A model generated the notes under the pieces. The model saw nothing but the letters and a program-made list of their open reading frames with translations, did not search any database and was not told where the DNA came from. DNA of 64,000 nucleotides from an uncultured Spirochaetia bacterium (GTDB lineage: Bacteria; Spirochaetota; Spirochaetia; CAKZLE01): assembly GCA_937125225.1 (NCBI GenBank), contig CAKZLE010000004.1, positions 109,385-173,384 of the forward strand, given 5' to 3'. Made by a program: the position numbers and the translations under genes. Below are positions 41,178-50,198 of the stretch, piece after piece. Each line of letters opens with the position of its first letter. The first letter of the stretch is position 1.

Positions 41178-41894
41178 ATGGCAGAAAATAAGAACGTGAT
41201 CATATCACTCAAAGATGTACATAAGGTCTACCCGCTCGGGAAGACAGAAGTACATGCAGTCAAGGGTGTATCATTTGATATCACCAAGGGAGATTTCATC
41301 TCTATCGCCGGCCCCTCAGGTTCCGGTAAGTCAACGATCCTCAATATGATCGGGTGTATCGATACCCCGACAGAAGGATCTGTCACTATCAATAATATCA
41401 CTACCAATGGGATGAAAGATAATGATATCACCAAGCTGAGACACCGGACACTTGGATTCATATTCCAGAGTTTCAACCTGATACCGGTCCTCAACATCTA
41501 TGAGAACATAGAGTTCCCACTGCTTCTCGATAAGTCCACCATGTGGACTAAAGAGGAGAGAAAAGAGTGGATCGACTACCTTATCATGATGGTCGGTCTC
41601 GAACAGTGGAGAGATCATAAGCCTAACGAACTCTCAGGTGGGCAGCGACAGCGAGTCGCTATCGCACGAGCACTCGTGACAAAACCAGATATCGTCTTGG
41701 CAGATGAGCCGACTGCTAACCTCGACTCTGCCACAGGTGAGGCTATCATCGAACTCATGAAGAAGATGAACAAAGATGTGGGAACGACCTTCATATTCTC
41801 AACACACGATCAGACGATCGTCGATATCGCAGACCATGTCATCAGACTCAAAGATGGTCTTGTCGTGAAGAACATCAGAAAAGAGAAGGAGTAG
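41178..41894 (+). CDS. ABC transporter ATP-binding protein (LolD/MacB family)
   Basis: 238 residues. Walker A is 'SIAGPSGSGKSTILNMIGCI', the signature 'NELSGGQRQRVAIARAL', Walker B 'DIVLADEPTANLDSATGEAI' and the H-loop 'FIFSTHDQ'. The family marker 'LGFIFQSFNLIPVLNIYENI' is typical of LolD/MacB/FtsE-type exporters and extruders. It heads an operon with two FtsX-type permeases, a LolA-like carrier, a barrel protein and a two-component system, so it energises extraction or export of an envelope component. AAGGAGAG precedes the ATG. Confidence 0.95.
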   Translation: MAENKNVIISLKDVHKVYPLGKTEVHAVKGVSFDITKGDFISIAGPSGSGKSTILNMIGCIDTPTEGSVTINNITTNGMKDNDITKLRHRTLGFIFQSFNLIPVLNIYENIEFPLLLDKSTMWTKEERKEWIDYLIMMVGLEQWRDHKPNELSGGQRQRVAIARALVTKPDIVLADEPTANLDSATGEAIIELMKKMNKDVGTTFIFSTHDQTIVDIADHVIRLKDGLVVKNIRKEKE

Positions 41895-41897
41895 CAG

Positions 41898-43403
41898 ATG
41901 AATGGCGTATTGTTCAAGATCGCTTTCCGAAATCTGAGAGAGCACAAGACTAAGACGCTGATCATCGGGATACTCATTGCTTTGGGTATTGCGATCCTTG
42001 TGGTCGGTAATAGTTTCATGGATACCGTACAGGCCGGTATAGAAGAGAATTATGTAGAGAACTATACAGGAGATATCTTTGTAGCGTCTTCAAAATTAGA
42101 AGATGTCTCTTTGATCATGTCAAATGAGTTGTTCGAATCAAAACCAAAAGTCATCCCCACCTATCCTGAGGTGAAGGACTATATCGAATCACTTCCTGAG
42201 GTCGAGACGACCACAGGTCAGATCAACGGTGTCGCCTCTGCTAAATGGGGTGAACTCGGTGAGGGATTCATGTTGCTCTTTGGAGTAGAGAGTGAATCCT
42301 ATCAGGACATGTTCCCTGATGGGGTGAATATCACCGATGGTGAGTTCCTCTCCGCAGGAGAAGAGGGTGTGGTTCTCTCGACACAGGTGGCAGAGATGTT
42401 CAACAGCTCTGCTGGTGAAGATATCAAACCAGGTGATAAGATCGTCCTTACTATGATGAACCAGACTACTGGTGCTAAGATCCGGGAGGTCACAGTTCGG
42501 GGTATCCATGATTATGGTGAAGCATCCTTCGATCTTTCCTTTATCTGTTTTATAGATGAAGGGAACCTTAGGACTCTTAACGGCCTTGTCTTGAACACTG
42601 CCGAGGCTCTGATGCTATCAGCTGAAGAGGAGTCCTCCTTAGGTTCACTTGAAGAGGATGACCTGTTCGGAGCCGATGGTGGAGACTCACTGTTCGGTGA
42701 TGATCTGATCTCTGAGGCAGAACTCGTAGAGGATGATACACTATCCACAGAAGAGGACTGGCTCGATATCCTAGGTGACACCTCCGGTAGAGCCTATGTG
42801 AATGAGACAGACCCTGATGCATGGAACTACATGCTCATAAAGCTAACTGACAACAGTAATGCTGATAGGGTGCTGAAGGATCTCAATACCTATTTCGAAG
42901 ACAATGAGATCGATGCTAAGGCCTATGAATGGATCAAGGGTGCCGGGATGTCTGCTAAGATGGCGGATTCCATGAGTATCGTGTTCAATGTGCTGCTCTT
43001 CATCATCGCGATCGTTGCAGTCATCGTCATCATGAATACCTTGGTGATCTCTGTATCTGAGAGATATGGGGAGATCGGTACGATGAGAGCGATAGGTGCA
43101 AAGAAGAACTTCATACGTCAGATGATCTCGATCGAGACATTGATGATCACTATAATCTTTGGTTTGGTAGGAGTCATTCTTGGTGTCATCATACTCCTTG
43201 TCATGGGAGCTATCGGGATCGAGGCAACGAACCAGTTCCTCCAGATACTCTTAGGTGGTGATGTGTTTAGACCGGCTATATCAGGAAGTGCGATCATCTT
43301 ATCGATGATCATGATCTCCATTGTCGGAGTCATCTCCAGTCTCTACCCAGTAGCGGTAGCTCTGAAGATTTCACCCCTAGAAGCAATGAACAAGAACGGT
43401 TAG
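41898..43403 (+). CDS. FtsX/LolE-type ABC permease with acidic Leu-Phe-Gly insert
   Basis: 501 residues. One membrane helix at about 17-40 ('TLIIGILIALGIAILVVGNS'), a long extracytoplasmic MacB_PCD-type domain (about 45-360) and three C-terminal helices (FtsX domain, with 'SERYGEIGTMRAIGAKKNFI' between) give the LolC/LolE/MacB topology. The extracytoplasmic domain contains an acidic low-complexity insert at about residues 248-292 with 'DDLFGADGGDSLFGDD'. Nearly the same words recur at the mature N-terminus of the barrel protein at 45517-46881. It pairs with the second permease and the LolD-like ATPase. Confidence 0.92.
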   Translation: MNGVLFKIAFRNLREHKTKTLIIGILIALGIAILVVGNSFMDTVQAGIEENYVENYTGDIFVASSKLEDVSLIMSNELFESKPKVIPTYPEVKDYIESLPEVETTTGQINGVASAKWGELGEGFMLLFGVESESYQDMFPDGVNITDGEFLSAGEEGVVLSTQVAEMFNSSAGEDIKPGDKIVLTMMNQTTGAKIREVTVRGIHDYGEASFDLSFICFIDEGNLRTLNGLVLNTAEALMLSAEEESSLGSLEEDDLFGADGGDSLFGDDLISEAELVEDDTLSTEEDWLDILGDTSGRAYVNETDPDAWNYMLIKLTDNSNADRVLKDLNTYFEDNEIDAKAYEWIKGAGMSAKMADSMSIVFNVLLFIIAIVAVIVIMNTLVISVSERYGEIGTMRAIGAKKNFIRQMISIETLMITIIFGLVGVILGVIILLVMGAIGIEATNQFLQILLGGDVFRPAISGSAIILSMIMISIVGVISSLYPVAVALKISPLEAMNKNG

Positions 43404-43416
43404 GGGAGAGGAAAAG

Positions 43417-44721
43417 ATGAATATATTAAAGATCGCATATAGGAATGTATCGAGACATAAAAGAAGAAGTAATCTGCTCGCAGCAGCCATCGCCTTTGGG
43501 GTGATGATCATCCTGCTCGTGAATGCATTGACTTCAGGTCTTATCAATAATACAGAAGAGAACTTCTCTTCTGCACTTGGTGGCCATATCTACATCGCTG
43601 GAGAGGAGCAACTTGATAGCGGGAAGGAAGTCTATCGGATCGATGATACCCAAGTCCTCGATGCTGTGATTCCACAGTTCGCTGACTACATCGAAGATTA
43701 TCAGAAAAGATCTACCTTGAATGGTAACCTGATCTTCAGATCAAAATCAGAGTCAGGCCTCATCTATGGGATCGATTGGTCACATGAACAGTCTCTCCTC
43801 GATTCTCTCGTAGTCACCCAAGGCTCTCTTGAAAGAGTAGGTGAACCTCGGGCAGTGGTACTTCCTGAAGATGTGGCAGAATCTCTTGGTGTGTTGATAG
43901 ATGAAGAGATCATCATCAGTCTAGAGACGGTCACAGGTCAGGCTAATGTAGGAGAGTTCGTGGTCGTAGCTATGACCAAGGATACGACCGGGTTCGGATT
44001 CACCTCCTCCTATGCCGATATCGAATACATCAATGAACTCGTAGGACTCGATTCAGATGAGTATCAGACCTATAACTTGATCCTAAACGATGTCACTATG
44101 ATAAATACCATCTCGGAGCAGATCAGAGCTGCTATCGAGGCCGAAGGGTCTCCAGTCAAGGCTAAATTAGAACTTGAAGATGCCATGAACCCTATGTCCA
44201 TGTTCCAAGATGAGGATGTAGAACCTTGGGAGGGTACGAGATTCGATGTCACGACCCTCAATGATTTCATGGATGCAGTCACTCAGATCGTATCTATTCT
44301 CAATGGTATAGCGATGGGAGTATTCCTCGTTATCCTGTTGATCACCATGGTCGGTATCATGAATACCTTCCGAATGATCATGATAGAGAGAGTCAATGAG
44401 ATCGGGACCATGAGAGCCGTAGGGATGAAGCAGCGTGATGTGAAGCGTCTATTCCTTTATGAGGCTGTGATCCTAGCCCTGAGAGGCGCTCTCATAGGAA
44501 TTGTTCTAGAGTTAGTCCTCAGTTTCATAGCAAACAGGATCAACTTCGGGCTTGATACACGATTCTCCTTCTTCTTAGATGGAGGATACCTAGGAATGCC
44601 AGTGGTACCAGGAACTATCCTGTTAGTCACTGCGATCATTACATTAATAACACTGTTCTCTGTAAGATCCACAGCTAAGAAGGCTGCGAAGATGAATCCT
44701 GCAGATGCTCTTAGAGCGTAG
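43417..44721 (+). CDS. FtsX/LolC-type ABC permease
   Basis: 434 residues with the same topology as the preceding permease: helix about 20-42 ('LAAAIAFGVMIILLVNALTS'), an extracytoplasmic domain (about 45-290) and three C-terminal helices with 'ERVNEIGTMRAVGMKQRDVK', the conserved FtsX loop. It lacks the acidic Leu-Phe-Gly insert of its partner, so the two permeases are not interchangeable, as with LolC and LolE. It lies 13 bases after the first permease gene. LolC/E-type complexes pull lipidated or lipid-like cargo out of the inner membrane; that role is inferred here from the LolA-like gene that follows. Confidence 0.92.
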   Translation: MNILKIAYRNVSRHKRRSNLLAAAIAFGVMIILLVNALTSGLINNTEENFSSALGGHIYIAGEEQLDSGKEVYRIDDTQVLDAVIPQFADYIEDYQKRSTLNGNLIFRSKSESGLIYGIDWSHEQSLLDSLVVTQGSLERVGEPRAVVLPEDVAESLGVLIDEEIIISLETVTGQANVGEFVVVAMTKDTTGFGFTSSYADIEYINELVGLDSDEYQTYNLILNDVTMINTISEQIRAAIEAEGSPVKAKLELEDAMNPMSMFQDEDVEPWEGTRFDVTTLNDFMDAVTQIVSILNGIAMGVFLVILLITMVGIMNTFRMIMIERVNEIGTMRAVGMKQRDVKRLFLYEAVILALRGALIGIVLELVLSFIANRINFGLDTRFSFFLDGGYLGMPVVPGTILLVTAIITLITLFSVRSTAKKAAKMNPADALRA

Positions 44722-44746
44722 AACGAATAGAGAGGAATATAAGAAG

Positions 44747-45502
44747 ATGAAGAAAAGATTAGTATTGGTAAGTATGATGTTGATCCTGTTGATGAGCTCT
44801 GCATTCGCTGTGAGCATAGCAGATGGTGAGAGGATCTTGGGTGAGATAGATGAGCTCTCGAACTTTGAGGGGACAGATTTCTCTGCCCTCATGTCAATGA
44901 TCTCTGAGGACCCTGAAGATGGTATCGATAAGACCACAGTACAACAGTTCAGAGATGATGATGCGGACAAGTTCCTCATGCTCATTCAGGAACCTCTCGT
45001 CCAGAAAGGACAGGGGTATCTGATGATCGAAGATAACCTGTGGTTCTATGACCCGGAGAGTAGGAACTTCTCACATACCTCTATGAACGATCAGTTCAAT
45101 GGCTCTGATGCGAATAACTCTGACTTCACTGAATCATCGACAGCCGATGATTATGAGGTGACTTCAATCGAAGAGGGAAAACTTGGGAAATATGAGATCT
45201 ATCTCATGGTGATCGAAGCTACGAATGATGAGGTCACCTATCCTACTCAGAAGATCTGGGTGACACGGAAGGGGTCTTTGGTCCTCAAGACAGAAGACTA
45301 TAGTGCTGGAAACAGGTTGATGAGAACAAGCTATTATCCCTCTTATGCTAAGGCAGGAGATAAGTATATCCCTAAGAAGATGATCTTCGTAGATGAGCTT
45401 ATCGAAGGGAAGAAGACCACTATCACCTTGAGTGATATCTCAGTCAAGGACGTTCCTGATACCATATTCACTAAATCATACGTAGAACGTGTGAACAACT
45501 AG
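44747..45502 (+). CDS. Periplasmic LolA-like outer membrane lipoprotein-sorting protein (ABC module)
   Basis: 251 residues from the ATG at 44747 (GAGGAATATAAGAAG upstream; a longer open frame to 44705 overlaps the permease gene). The signal peptide is 'MKKRLVLVSMMLILLMSSAF'. The mature part has the LolA-like pattern: 'DADKFLMLIQEPLVQKGQGY', 'EDNLWFYDPESRNFSHTS', 'KYIPKKMIFVDELIEGKKTT' and the ending 'DTIFTKSYVERVNN'. It has the same length as, and matching ends with, the protein at 25282-26037 of the RND operon, so the two are paralogs serving different pumps. It probably carries a lipid or lipoprotein from the permeases to the barrel protein. Confidence 0.85.
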   Translation: MKKRLVLVSMMLILLMSSAFAVSIADGERILGEIDELSNFEGTDFSALMSMISEDPEDGIDKTTVQQFRDDDADKFLMLIQEPLVQKGQGYLMIEDNLWFYDPESRNFSHTSMNDQFNGSDANNSDFTESSTADDYEVTSIEEGKLGKYEIYLMVIEATNDEVTYPTQKIWVTRKGSLVLKTEDYSAGNRLMRTSYYPSYAKAGDKYIPKKMIFVDELIEGKKTTITLSDISVKDVPDTIFTKSYVERVNN

Positions 45503-45516
45503 TGAAGGAGAACAAT

Positions 45517-46881
45517 ATGAGACGATTAATGCGACCTTCCCTCATGATCCTTTTGATCATGAGTATAGCAATGACAGCAGTCATTGCAGATGATGATATG
45601 GACTCCCTGTTCGGGGATGAGGATAATACAGAAGAGGCCCTCTTTGGAGCTGATGATGATATGGACAGTATGTTCGGGGATGAGGATGACCTCTTCGGGG
45701 GAGACGAACTCGTCAGTGATGTCGAAGAGACAGAACTAGATCTTACAGAACTCCTTCTTGTCAATGAAGATGGTGTAGTGATAGGTGGAGATTTCTCCAT
45801 GAGTATCACCCCTACCTATATGTATATGATGAATACTGATACAGATTCATGGAATCTTGGTTCATCGGGTCTCTCATCAACCCTTTTCTTTGATGCTCGA
45901 CCTGATTCAGACATTAGGATCTTCGGAAAAGCTGATATATCCTATCCCTTTACTGAGAGTGATATCGAGATAACTGATGAGGATGGTGATGATATCGCAG
46001 ATACTGCAACACAGGCTGTCAGCTTTGATGATATCATCAGTATCACCGAGCTCTTCGCTGATTTCAATGTTGATGAAACGGTATTCATTCGTGCTGGTAA
46101 GCAGGCGCTCAACTGGGGTGTTGGATATTTCTACTCCCCGGCAAACTTGCTTAATGTGACTCAGATCGATCCAAATGATCCTGAGGCTGAACTCGAGGGT
46201 CCATTATCTGTGAAGATGAATATGCCAATCGGTATCGATAACATCTATGGCTATGTGATACTTCCTGATGGTGCGACTGAGATCGAAGATCTTGCCTATG
46301 CGGTAAAATATGAGAAGGTCATAGGTTTTTCTGAAGTAGGACTTGGCGCTTACTACTCATATGATGAACCTCCCAAGGCTATGGCAACATTATCGACAAA
46401 TATTTTTAACAAGATAACCTTCTTTGCAGAAGGTGTGGCATCCTATGGATCGACAAATCCAATTTTATTAATGACAGGACTTGATGCATTCGATTACTAT
46501 GAATTCGATGATGAACTATATCTTTCAGGGACTTTAGGTGGGATGTATACATGGTCAGACGATGAGAGTGATCTCGGTTTGACACTGCTCGGACAATACT
46601 ACTACAATGGAGAGGGGTATGATGGTGCTAGTCCTGTAGTTTCGGGAACATCTGGCTACCACTATGGTGGTGCGATGGCTTCTCTTAGTCTGACTGATTC
46701 ATTATCCGCTGGAGTCTCCTGGTTTGGAGATCTGAGTAATGCAACCGGAATGGTAAGCCCTAGTCTTTCCTGGTCAGTCTCAGACTATATTTCTACATCT
46801 TTGGGGACTACCTACATATATGGGGATATGGAAGTCCTCTCAACATCAGTATCATTCTCTCTCGGAGGAACGAGTTTCTAA
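45517..46881 (+). CDS. Outer-membrane barrel protein with acidic Leu-Phe-Gly repeats at its N-terminus
   Basis: 454 residues from the ATG at 45517 (AAGGAG seven bases upstream; the GTG at 45502 is rejected). A signal peptide ('RPSLMILLIMSIAMTAVIA') is followed at about residues 25-68 by an acidic stretch with four words: 'DSLFGDED', 'EALFGADD', 'DSMFGDED' and 'DDLFGGDE'. The remainder is strand-rich and ends 'VSFSLGGTSF' with C-terminal Phe. It includes 'AGKQALNWGVGYFYSPANLL' and 'DPNDPEAELEGP', matching the barrel protein of the RND operon. The acidic words match those in the permease loop at 41898-43403. It is likely the outer-membrane receiving component of this ABC system. Confidence 0.78.
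   Translation: MRRLMRPSLMILLIMSIAMTAVIADDDMDSLFGDEDNTEEALFGADDDMDSMFGDEDDLFGGDELVSDVEETELDLTELLLVNEDGVVIGGDFSMSITPTYMYMMNTDTDSWNLGSSGLSSTLFFDARPDSDIRIFGKADISYPFTESDIEITDEDGDDIADTATQAVSFDDIISITELFADFNVDETVFIRAGKQALNWGVGYFYSPANLLNVTQIDPNDPEAELEGPLSVKMNMPIGIDNIYGYVILPDGATEIEDLAYAVKYEKVIGFSEVGLGAYYSYDEPPKAMATLSTNIFNKITFFAEGVASYGSTNPILLMTGLDAFDYYEFDDELYLSGTLGGMYTWSDDESDLGLTLLGQYYYNGEGYDGASPVVSGTSGYHYGGAMASLSLTDSLSAGVSWFGDLSNATGMVSPSLSWSVSDYISTSLGTTYIYGDMEVLSTSVSFSLGGTSF
45589..45687 (+). repeat. Imperfect direct repeat encoding the acidic Leu-Phe-Gly words
   Basis: Two 36-base copies (45589-45624 and 45652-45687) start 63 bases apart and differ at four adjacent positions. They encode 'DDDMDSLFGDED' and 'DDDMDSMFGDED'. 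This is recent internal duplication within the barrel-protein gene. Confidence 0.8.
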
Positions 46882-46882
46882 T

Positions 46883-47575
46883 ATGAAAGCACAGGTATTG
46901 ATCATTGAAGACGAACAGGAGATCGCAGAACTTGTAGGGCTCTATCTGAGGAAAGAGGGTGTCGAAACGATCTGGGCAGACTCTGCCGAGAAAGGACTCG
47001 CCTATATCTCAGAGGGCTTATTTGACCTGATCGTTCTCGATATCAACCTTCCAGGAATGGATGGCTTCGAGTTCCTGCAGAAGTTTCGCCGGGATTCGAA
47101 CATACCTGTTATCATCGTCTCTGCCCGGGAAGCTGATGAGGATATCATCATGGGGCTCGGGGTAGGGGCTGATGAGTTCGTGACAAAGCCCTTTGCTCCA
47201 AGAGTACTGTGTGCACGGGTGCGAGCTCTCCTAAGACGTTCTACCATCTTCTCAGGAGAAGATCGAAAGTCCTTCTCCTTTGGTCCTTATGAACTTGATT
47301 ATGATGGATACAACATTAAGAAAAGTGGGGAATTGATCCCAATAGCTGTTCGAGAATTCGAGATTCTAAGATTCTTAGTCGAACATGCTGGTGTGGTCTT
47401 CTCCCTCAATGACATCTATGAAGAGGTCTGGGGGCAGGAGTTCGGTGACATCTCTGCAGTCTCAGTCTATGTTCAGAGGATCAGAAAGAAGATCGAAGAA
47501 GATTACCATAAACCTGTTTATATCAAGACGATCCATGGTAAAGGATACCTTTTTGATAGGGAGCTTCTCACATGA
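46883..47575 (+). CDS. OmpR/PhoB-type response regulator
   Basis: 230 residues from the ATG at 46883, which lies one base past the barrel-protein stop; the nearest GGAGG is 14 bases upstream inside that gene, so coupling is likely. The receiver domain has 'VLIIEDEQE', phospho-acceptor Asp53 in 'LIVLDINLPGMDG' and Lys in 'VTKPF'. The winged helix has 'LIPIAVREFEILRFLVEHAG' and 'ISAVSVYVQRIRKKIEEDYH' with 'YIKTIHGKGYLFD'. It works with the kinase encoded next (4-base overlap) and probably controls this envelope-transport operon. Confidence 0.95.
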   Translation: MKAQVLIIEDEQEIAELVGLYLRKEGVETIWADSAEKGLAYISEGLFDLIVLDINLPGMDGFEFLQKFRRDSNIPVIIVSAREADEDIIMGLGVGADEFVTKPFAPRVLCARVRALLRRSTIFSGEDRKSFSFGPYELDYDGYNIKKSGELIPIAVREFEILRFLVEHAGVVFSLNDIYEEVWGQEFGDISAVSVYVQRIRKKIEEDYHKPVYIKTIHGKGYLFDRELLT

Positions 47576-48900
47576 AGTTGAAACGGCGATTCCTTGGGAT
47601 CATCATCGGGGCGATCATCGTCCCTGTGATCGTAGCAGTATTGACGATCCATCTGATCGCACCAGATGTTGGATCCATCATCCGGGCTAGCCAATGGGAT
47701 ATAGGTGCATTCTTTACAAACCTAGATGATGGGATCTCCCTTGAAGAGGTCAAACAGATGACCTCTGAGTTTCCCAAACCCTTCTATACTCTAGTCACTG
47801 ATGACCAGAATACGGTCGTCTACCGCTATGATCCCGGTAATTCCCTAAGTGATGGGAGTAGCGATACAAACCAACAGATGATCACTTCGAAGAGGGTCCT
47901 CTTTGCTGATGAGACCTACTATACAGTTGTAGTAGGTTCTGGCTTCCTCGTTTCCTACAAAGGTTATTTTAATGCGTTGATGATGGGGTCTATCATCCTG
48001 TTCATCAGTATCATCTCCTATATGACCATCCGAGCCCTCTCTAGATCTTTACAGAAACTAGAAGATGGTACTAAACGTATGGCAGAGGGGGATCTTGATA
48101 CACCAATCCTGCTCTACAATGATGATACCTTCATCGAATTAGCAGACTCCATGAACACGATGCGGAAAAAGGTGAAAGAGGAGTATGACAGGAGAACGCG
48201 ATTCTTTACTGGAGTCTCTCATGATCTCAAGACTCCTCTATCCTCGATCATGGGCTATTCTCAGGCACTTCTTGATGGGCTTGCAGAGGATCCTGAGACT
48301 CGTGATAAGTATCTGAAGATCATAAATGCAAAAGGACAGATACTCGATCGAAGGATCGCTCAACTGATCCAATATATCAAACTGACCAATCATGATTTCC
48401 GATCGAATCTCTCTTTCCAGATGTTCGTCCCCTTCCTCGAGGACTTTGCTGCTGTTCAAGCAGATGAGGCAGCCCTCTTAGGGACTCAGTTCATCTCCGA
48501 GATCAATATAGACAGGACCACAGTCGTATCCTTCGATACAGACCTGATAACTCGTGCGATGGAGAATCTCATGCAGAACTGCTATCGTTACGGTATAACT
48601 GATAGACCGGTACGAATGATCTGTCAGTACAGAGATGATTCGATCCAACTTGCCTTTATCAATCGGCATGAGAAACCCATCAGTCGAAATGTGATCAAGC
48701 ATATGTTCGAGCCCTTCTACCGAGGAGATGCCTCCCGGCAGGGTGAAGGCTTCGGTCTCGGCCTCGCATCGGTGAAATCGATCATGGAATCACATGGATG
48801 GGATATCGAGGTACAGTCAATAGAGAGTGAAGGTATCACGGTCTTCCAGATCCTGATACCAAGAGATGGAGAGGCCCAGAAGGCACTTCCGGTGAAATAG
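47572..48900 (+). CDS. Sensor histidine kinase (HAMP-HisKA-HATPase)
   Basis: 442 residues. Two membrane helices (about 9-30 and 135-157) bracket a roughly 100-residue extracytoplasmic sensor. A HAMP domain ('DGTKRMAEGDLDTPI'), HisKA with His217 in 'RFFTGVSHDLKTPLSSIMGY' and an HATPase with 'NLMQNCYRYG' and 'GEGFGLGLASVKSIMESHGW' follow. It overlaps the response-regulator gene by ATGA. It is the last gene of the ABC envelope module and probably senses an envelope state or the cargo. Confidence 0.93.
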   Translation: MKLKRRFLGIIIGAIIVPVIVAVLTIHLIAPDVGSIIRASQWDIGAFFTNLDDGISLEEVKQMTSEFPKPFYTLVTDDQNTVVYRYDPGNSLSDGSSDTNQQMITSKRVLFADETYYTVVVGSGFLVSYKGYFNALMMGSIILFISIISYMTIRALSRSLQKLEDGTKRMAEGDLDTPILLYNDDTFIELADSMNTMRKKVKEEYDRRTRFFTGVSHDLKTPLSSIMGYSQALLDGLAEDPETRDKYLKIINAKGQILDRRIAQLIQYIKLTNHDFRSNLSFQMFVPFLEDFAAVQADEAALLGTQFISEINIDRTTVVSFDTDLITRAMENLMQNCYRYGITDRPVRMICQYRDDSIQLAFINRHEKPISRNVIKHMFEPFYRGDASRQGEGFGLGLASVKSIMESHGWDIEVQSIESEGITVFQILIPRDGEAQKALPVK

Positions 48901-48965
48901 ACTTTGTCATGCCCGTTACATCTGTGATATAGTATGGATGACTCTACGAAAAGGATTTTAAAAGC

Positions 48966-50156
48966 ATGAAACGTTTGGTATCCCTGACAGTCATCGTTCT
49001 ACTGATCTTCAGTTTCACCTCCTGTTTTACCACAGGGAAGAAAGAGACGAATCCCATCGATTCCGAACCTGAACCGGTCATCACAGAGATAACAGTGACA
49101 CGGGTATTCGAACGCAAAGAGCAACCAGAGAATCCCTATGCAGATGAGGCTCTTTGGTTGGCAAGACCTGAAGGTGAAGAGATCACCAAGCCTATTGATG
49201 TCTTCTATGTCTTTCCTCCTGAATATGGTATGGATGCCTATGAGATCAAGGATGGTGAACTCGATTACCTCTTTGAAGAGGAGGAGCCAAATCCTGATGA
49301 TCCTGAAGCGACTGTAGATGGGACACCTGATAACAGTGATACTGCTGGAGTTATCGAAGAGGAGCTTGAAGAAGAGGTTATTAACCCCTTCGTCGCAAAA
49401 TGGCCCTATTATGAAGCTGCCCATTTGTCGATCTTCTCTGAAGAATGTAATATCTATGCCCCCCTCTATACTCCTGAGAACCCGATCAAGTATTGTGATT
49501 ATAGTGAAGAGGAGCGTGAAACACTCTTACGTCGTTCCGTGGTTCCTGATATCACCAAAGCATTCGCCTATTATATGAACAAGATCAACAATGGAAGACC
49601 CTTCATCCTTGTCGGTAACAGCGAAGGAGCTGCCGCACTGTTACTTATGATGAAGGACCTCTTTGACAATCCGTTGATCAGTAATAATATGATAGCGGCC
49701 TATCTTCTAGGCACTTCAGTCACTGAACGTGATATGAAGGAGTATCCCTTTTTAAGATTCGTACAGCAAAGTGATGATACCGGAGTGATCATCAGTTGGA
49801 ACACAGAGGGCGAGAAGGTTACGGCAAACAATCCCTATGTCTTCGATGATACCCTGGTGATCAATCCGACAACCTGGAGTTATACTGAAGAGTTCATATC
49901 AAATTCAAAACATAAAGGTGCGACCTTCTACGATGACGAGGGGAACAAGATCATTGATATCAACAAATTCAGTTCGACACAGATCGACCCCATTCGAAGG
50001 GTCTTGGTCGCCTTTAACCCTGATTCAGGATTCTACACTATCTGGAATAGCCAAAGGGTACCTCGTGGGGTATATCATCTACAGGATTTCACCTTCTTTT
50101 TTGAGAATATCAGGATGAATGTGAAGGAGAGAATAGCTTCTTATCTTGACAAATAG
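48966..50156 (+). CDS. DUF3089-type alpha/beta-hydrolase lipoprotein
   Basis: 396 residues. The signal 'RLVSLTVIVLLIFSFTSC' ends in a lipobox-like 'FTSC', so it is probably a lipoprotein. An acidic spacer (about 28-150) is followed by 'HLSIFSEECNIYAPLYTPEN', then 'GRPFILVGNSEGAAALLLMM' with the presumed nucleophile Ser219 in G-N-S-E-G. This matches the DUF3089 hydrolase layout ('YAP.YRQ...', 'HSQG' nucleophile elbow) with Asn-Ser-Glu replacing the usual His-Ser-Gln. The substrate is unknown. It follows the envelope-transport operon after 65 bases; a functional link is possible but unproven. Confidence 0.78.
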   Translation: MKRLVSLTVIVLLIFSFTSCFTTGKKETNPIDSEPEPVITEITVTRVFERKEQPENPYADEALWLARPEGEEITKPIDVFYVFPPEYGMDAYEIKDGELDYLFEEEEPNPDDPEATVDGTPDNSDTAGVIEEELEEEVINPFVAKWPYYEAAHLSIFSEECNIYAPLYTPENPIKYCDYSEEERETLLRRSVVPDITKAFAYYMNKINNGRPFILVGNSEGAAALLLMMKDLFDNPLISNNMIAAYLLGTSVTERDMKEYPFLRFVQQSDDTGVIISWNTEGEKVTANNPYVFDDTLVINPTTWSYTEEFISNSKHKGATFYDDEGNKIIDINKFSSTQIDPIRRVLVAFNPDSGFYTIWNSQRVPRGVYHLQDFTFFFENIRMNVKERIASYLDK

Positions 50157-50198
50157 TGCCATTAATGTCAAAAATAATAGAAAAGAAGTGGGGTCTCC

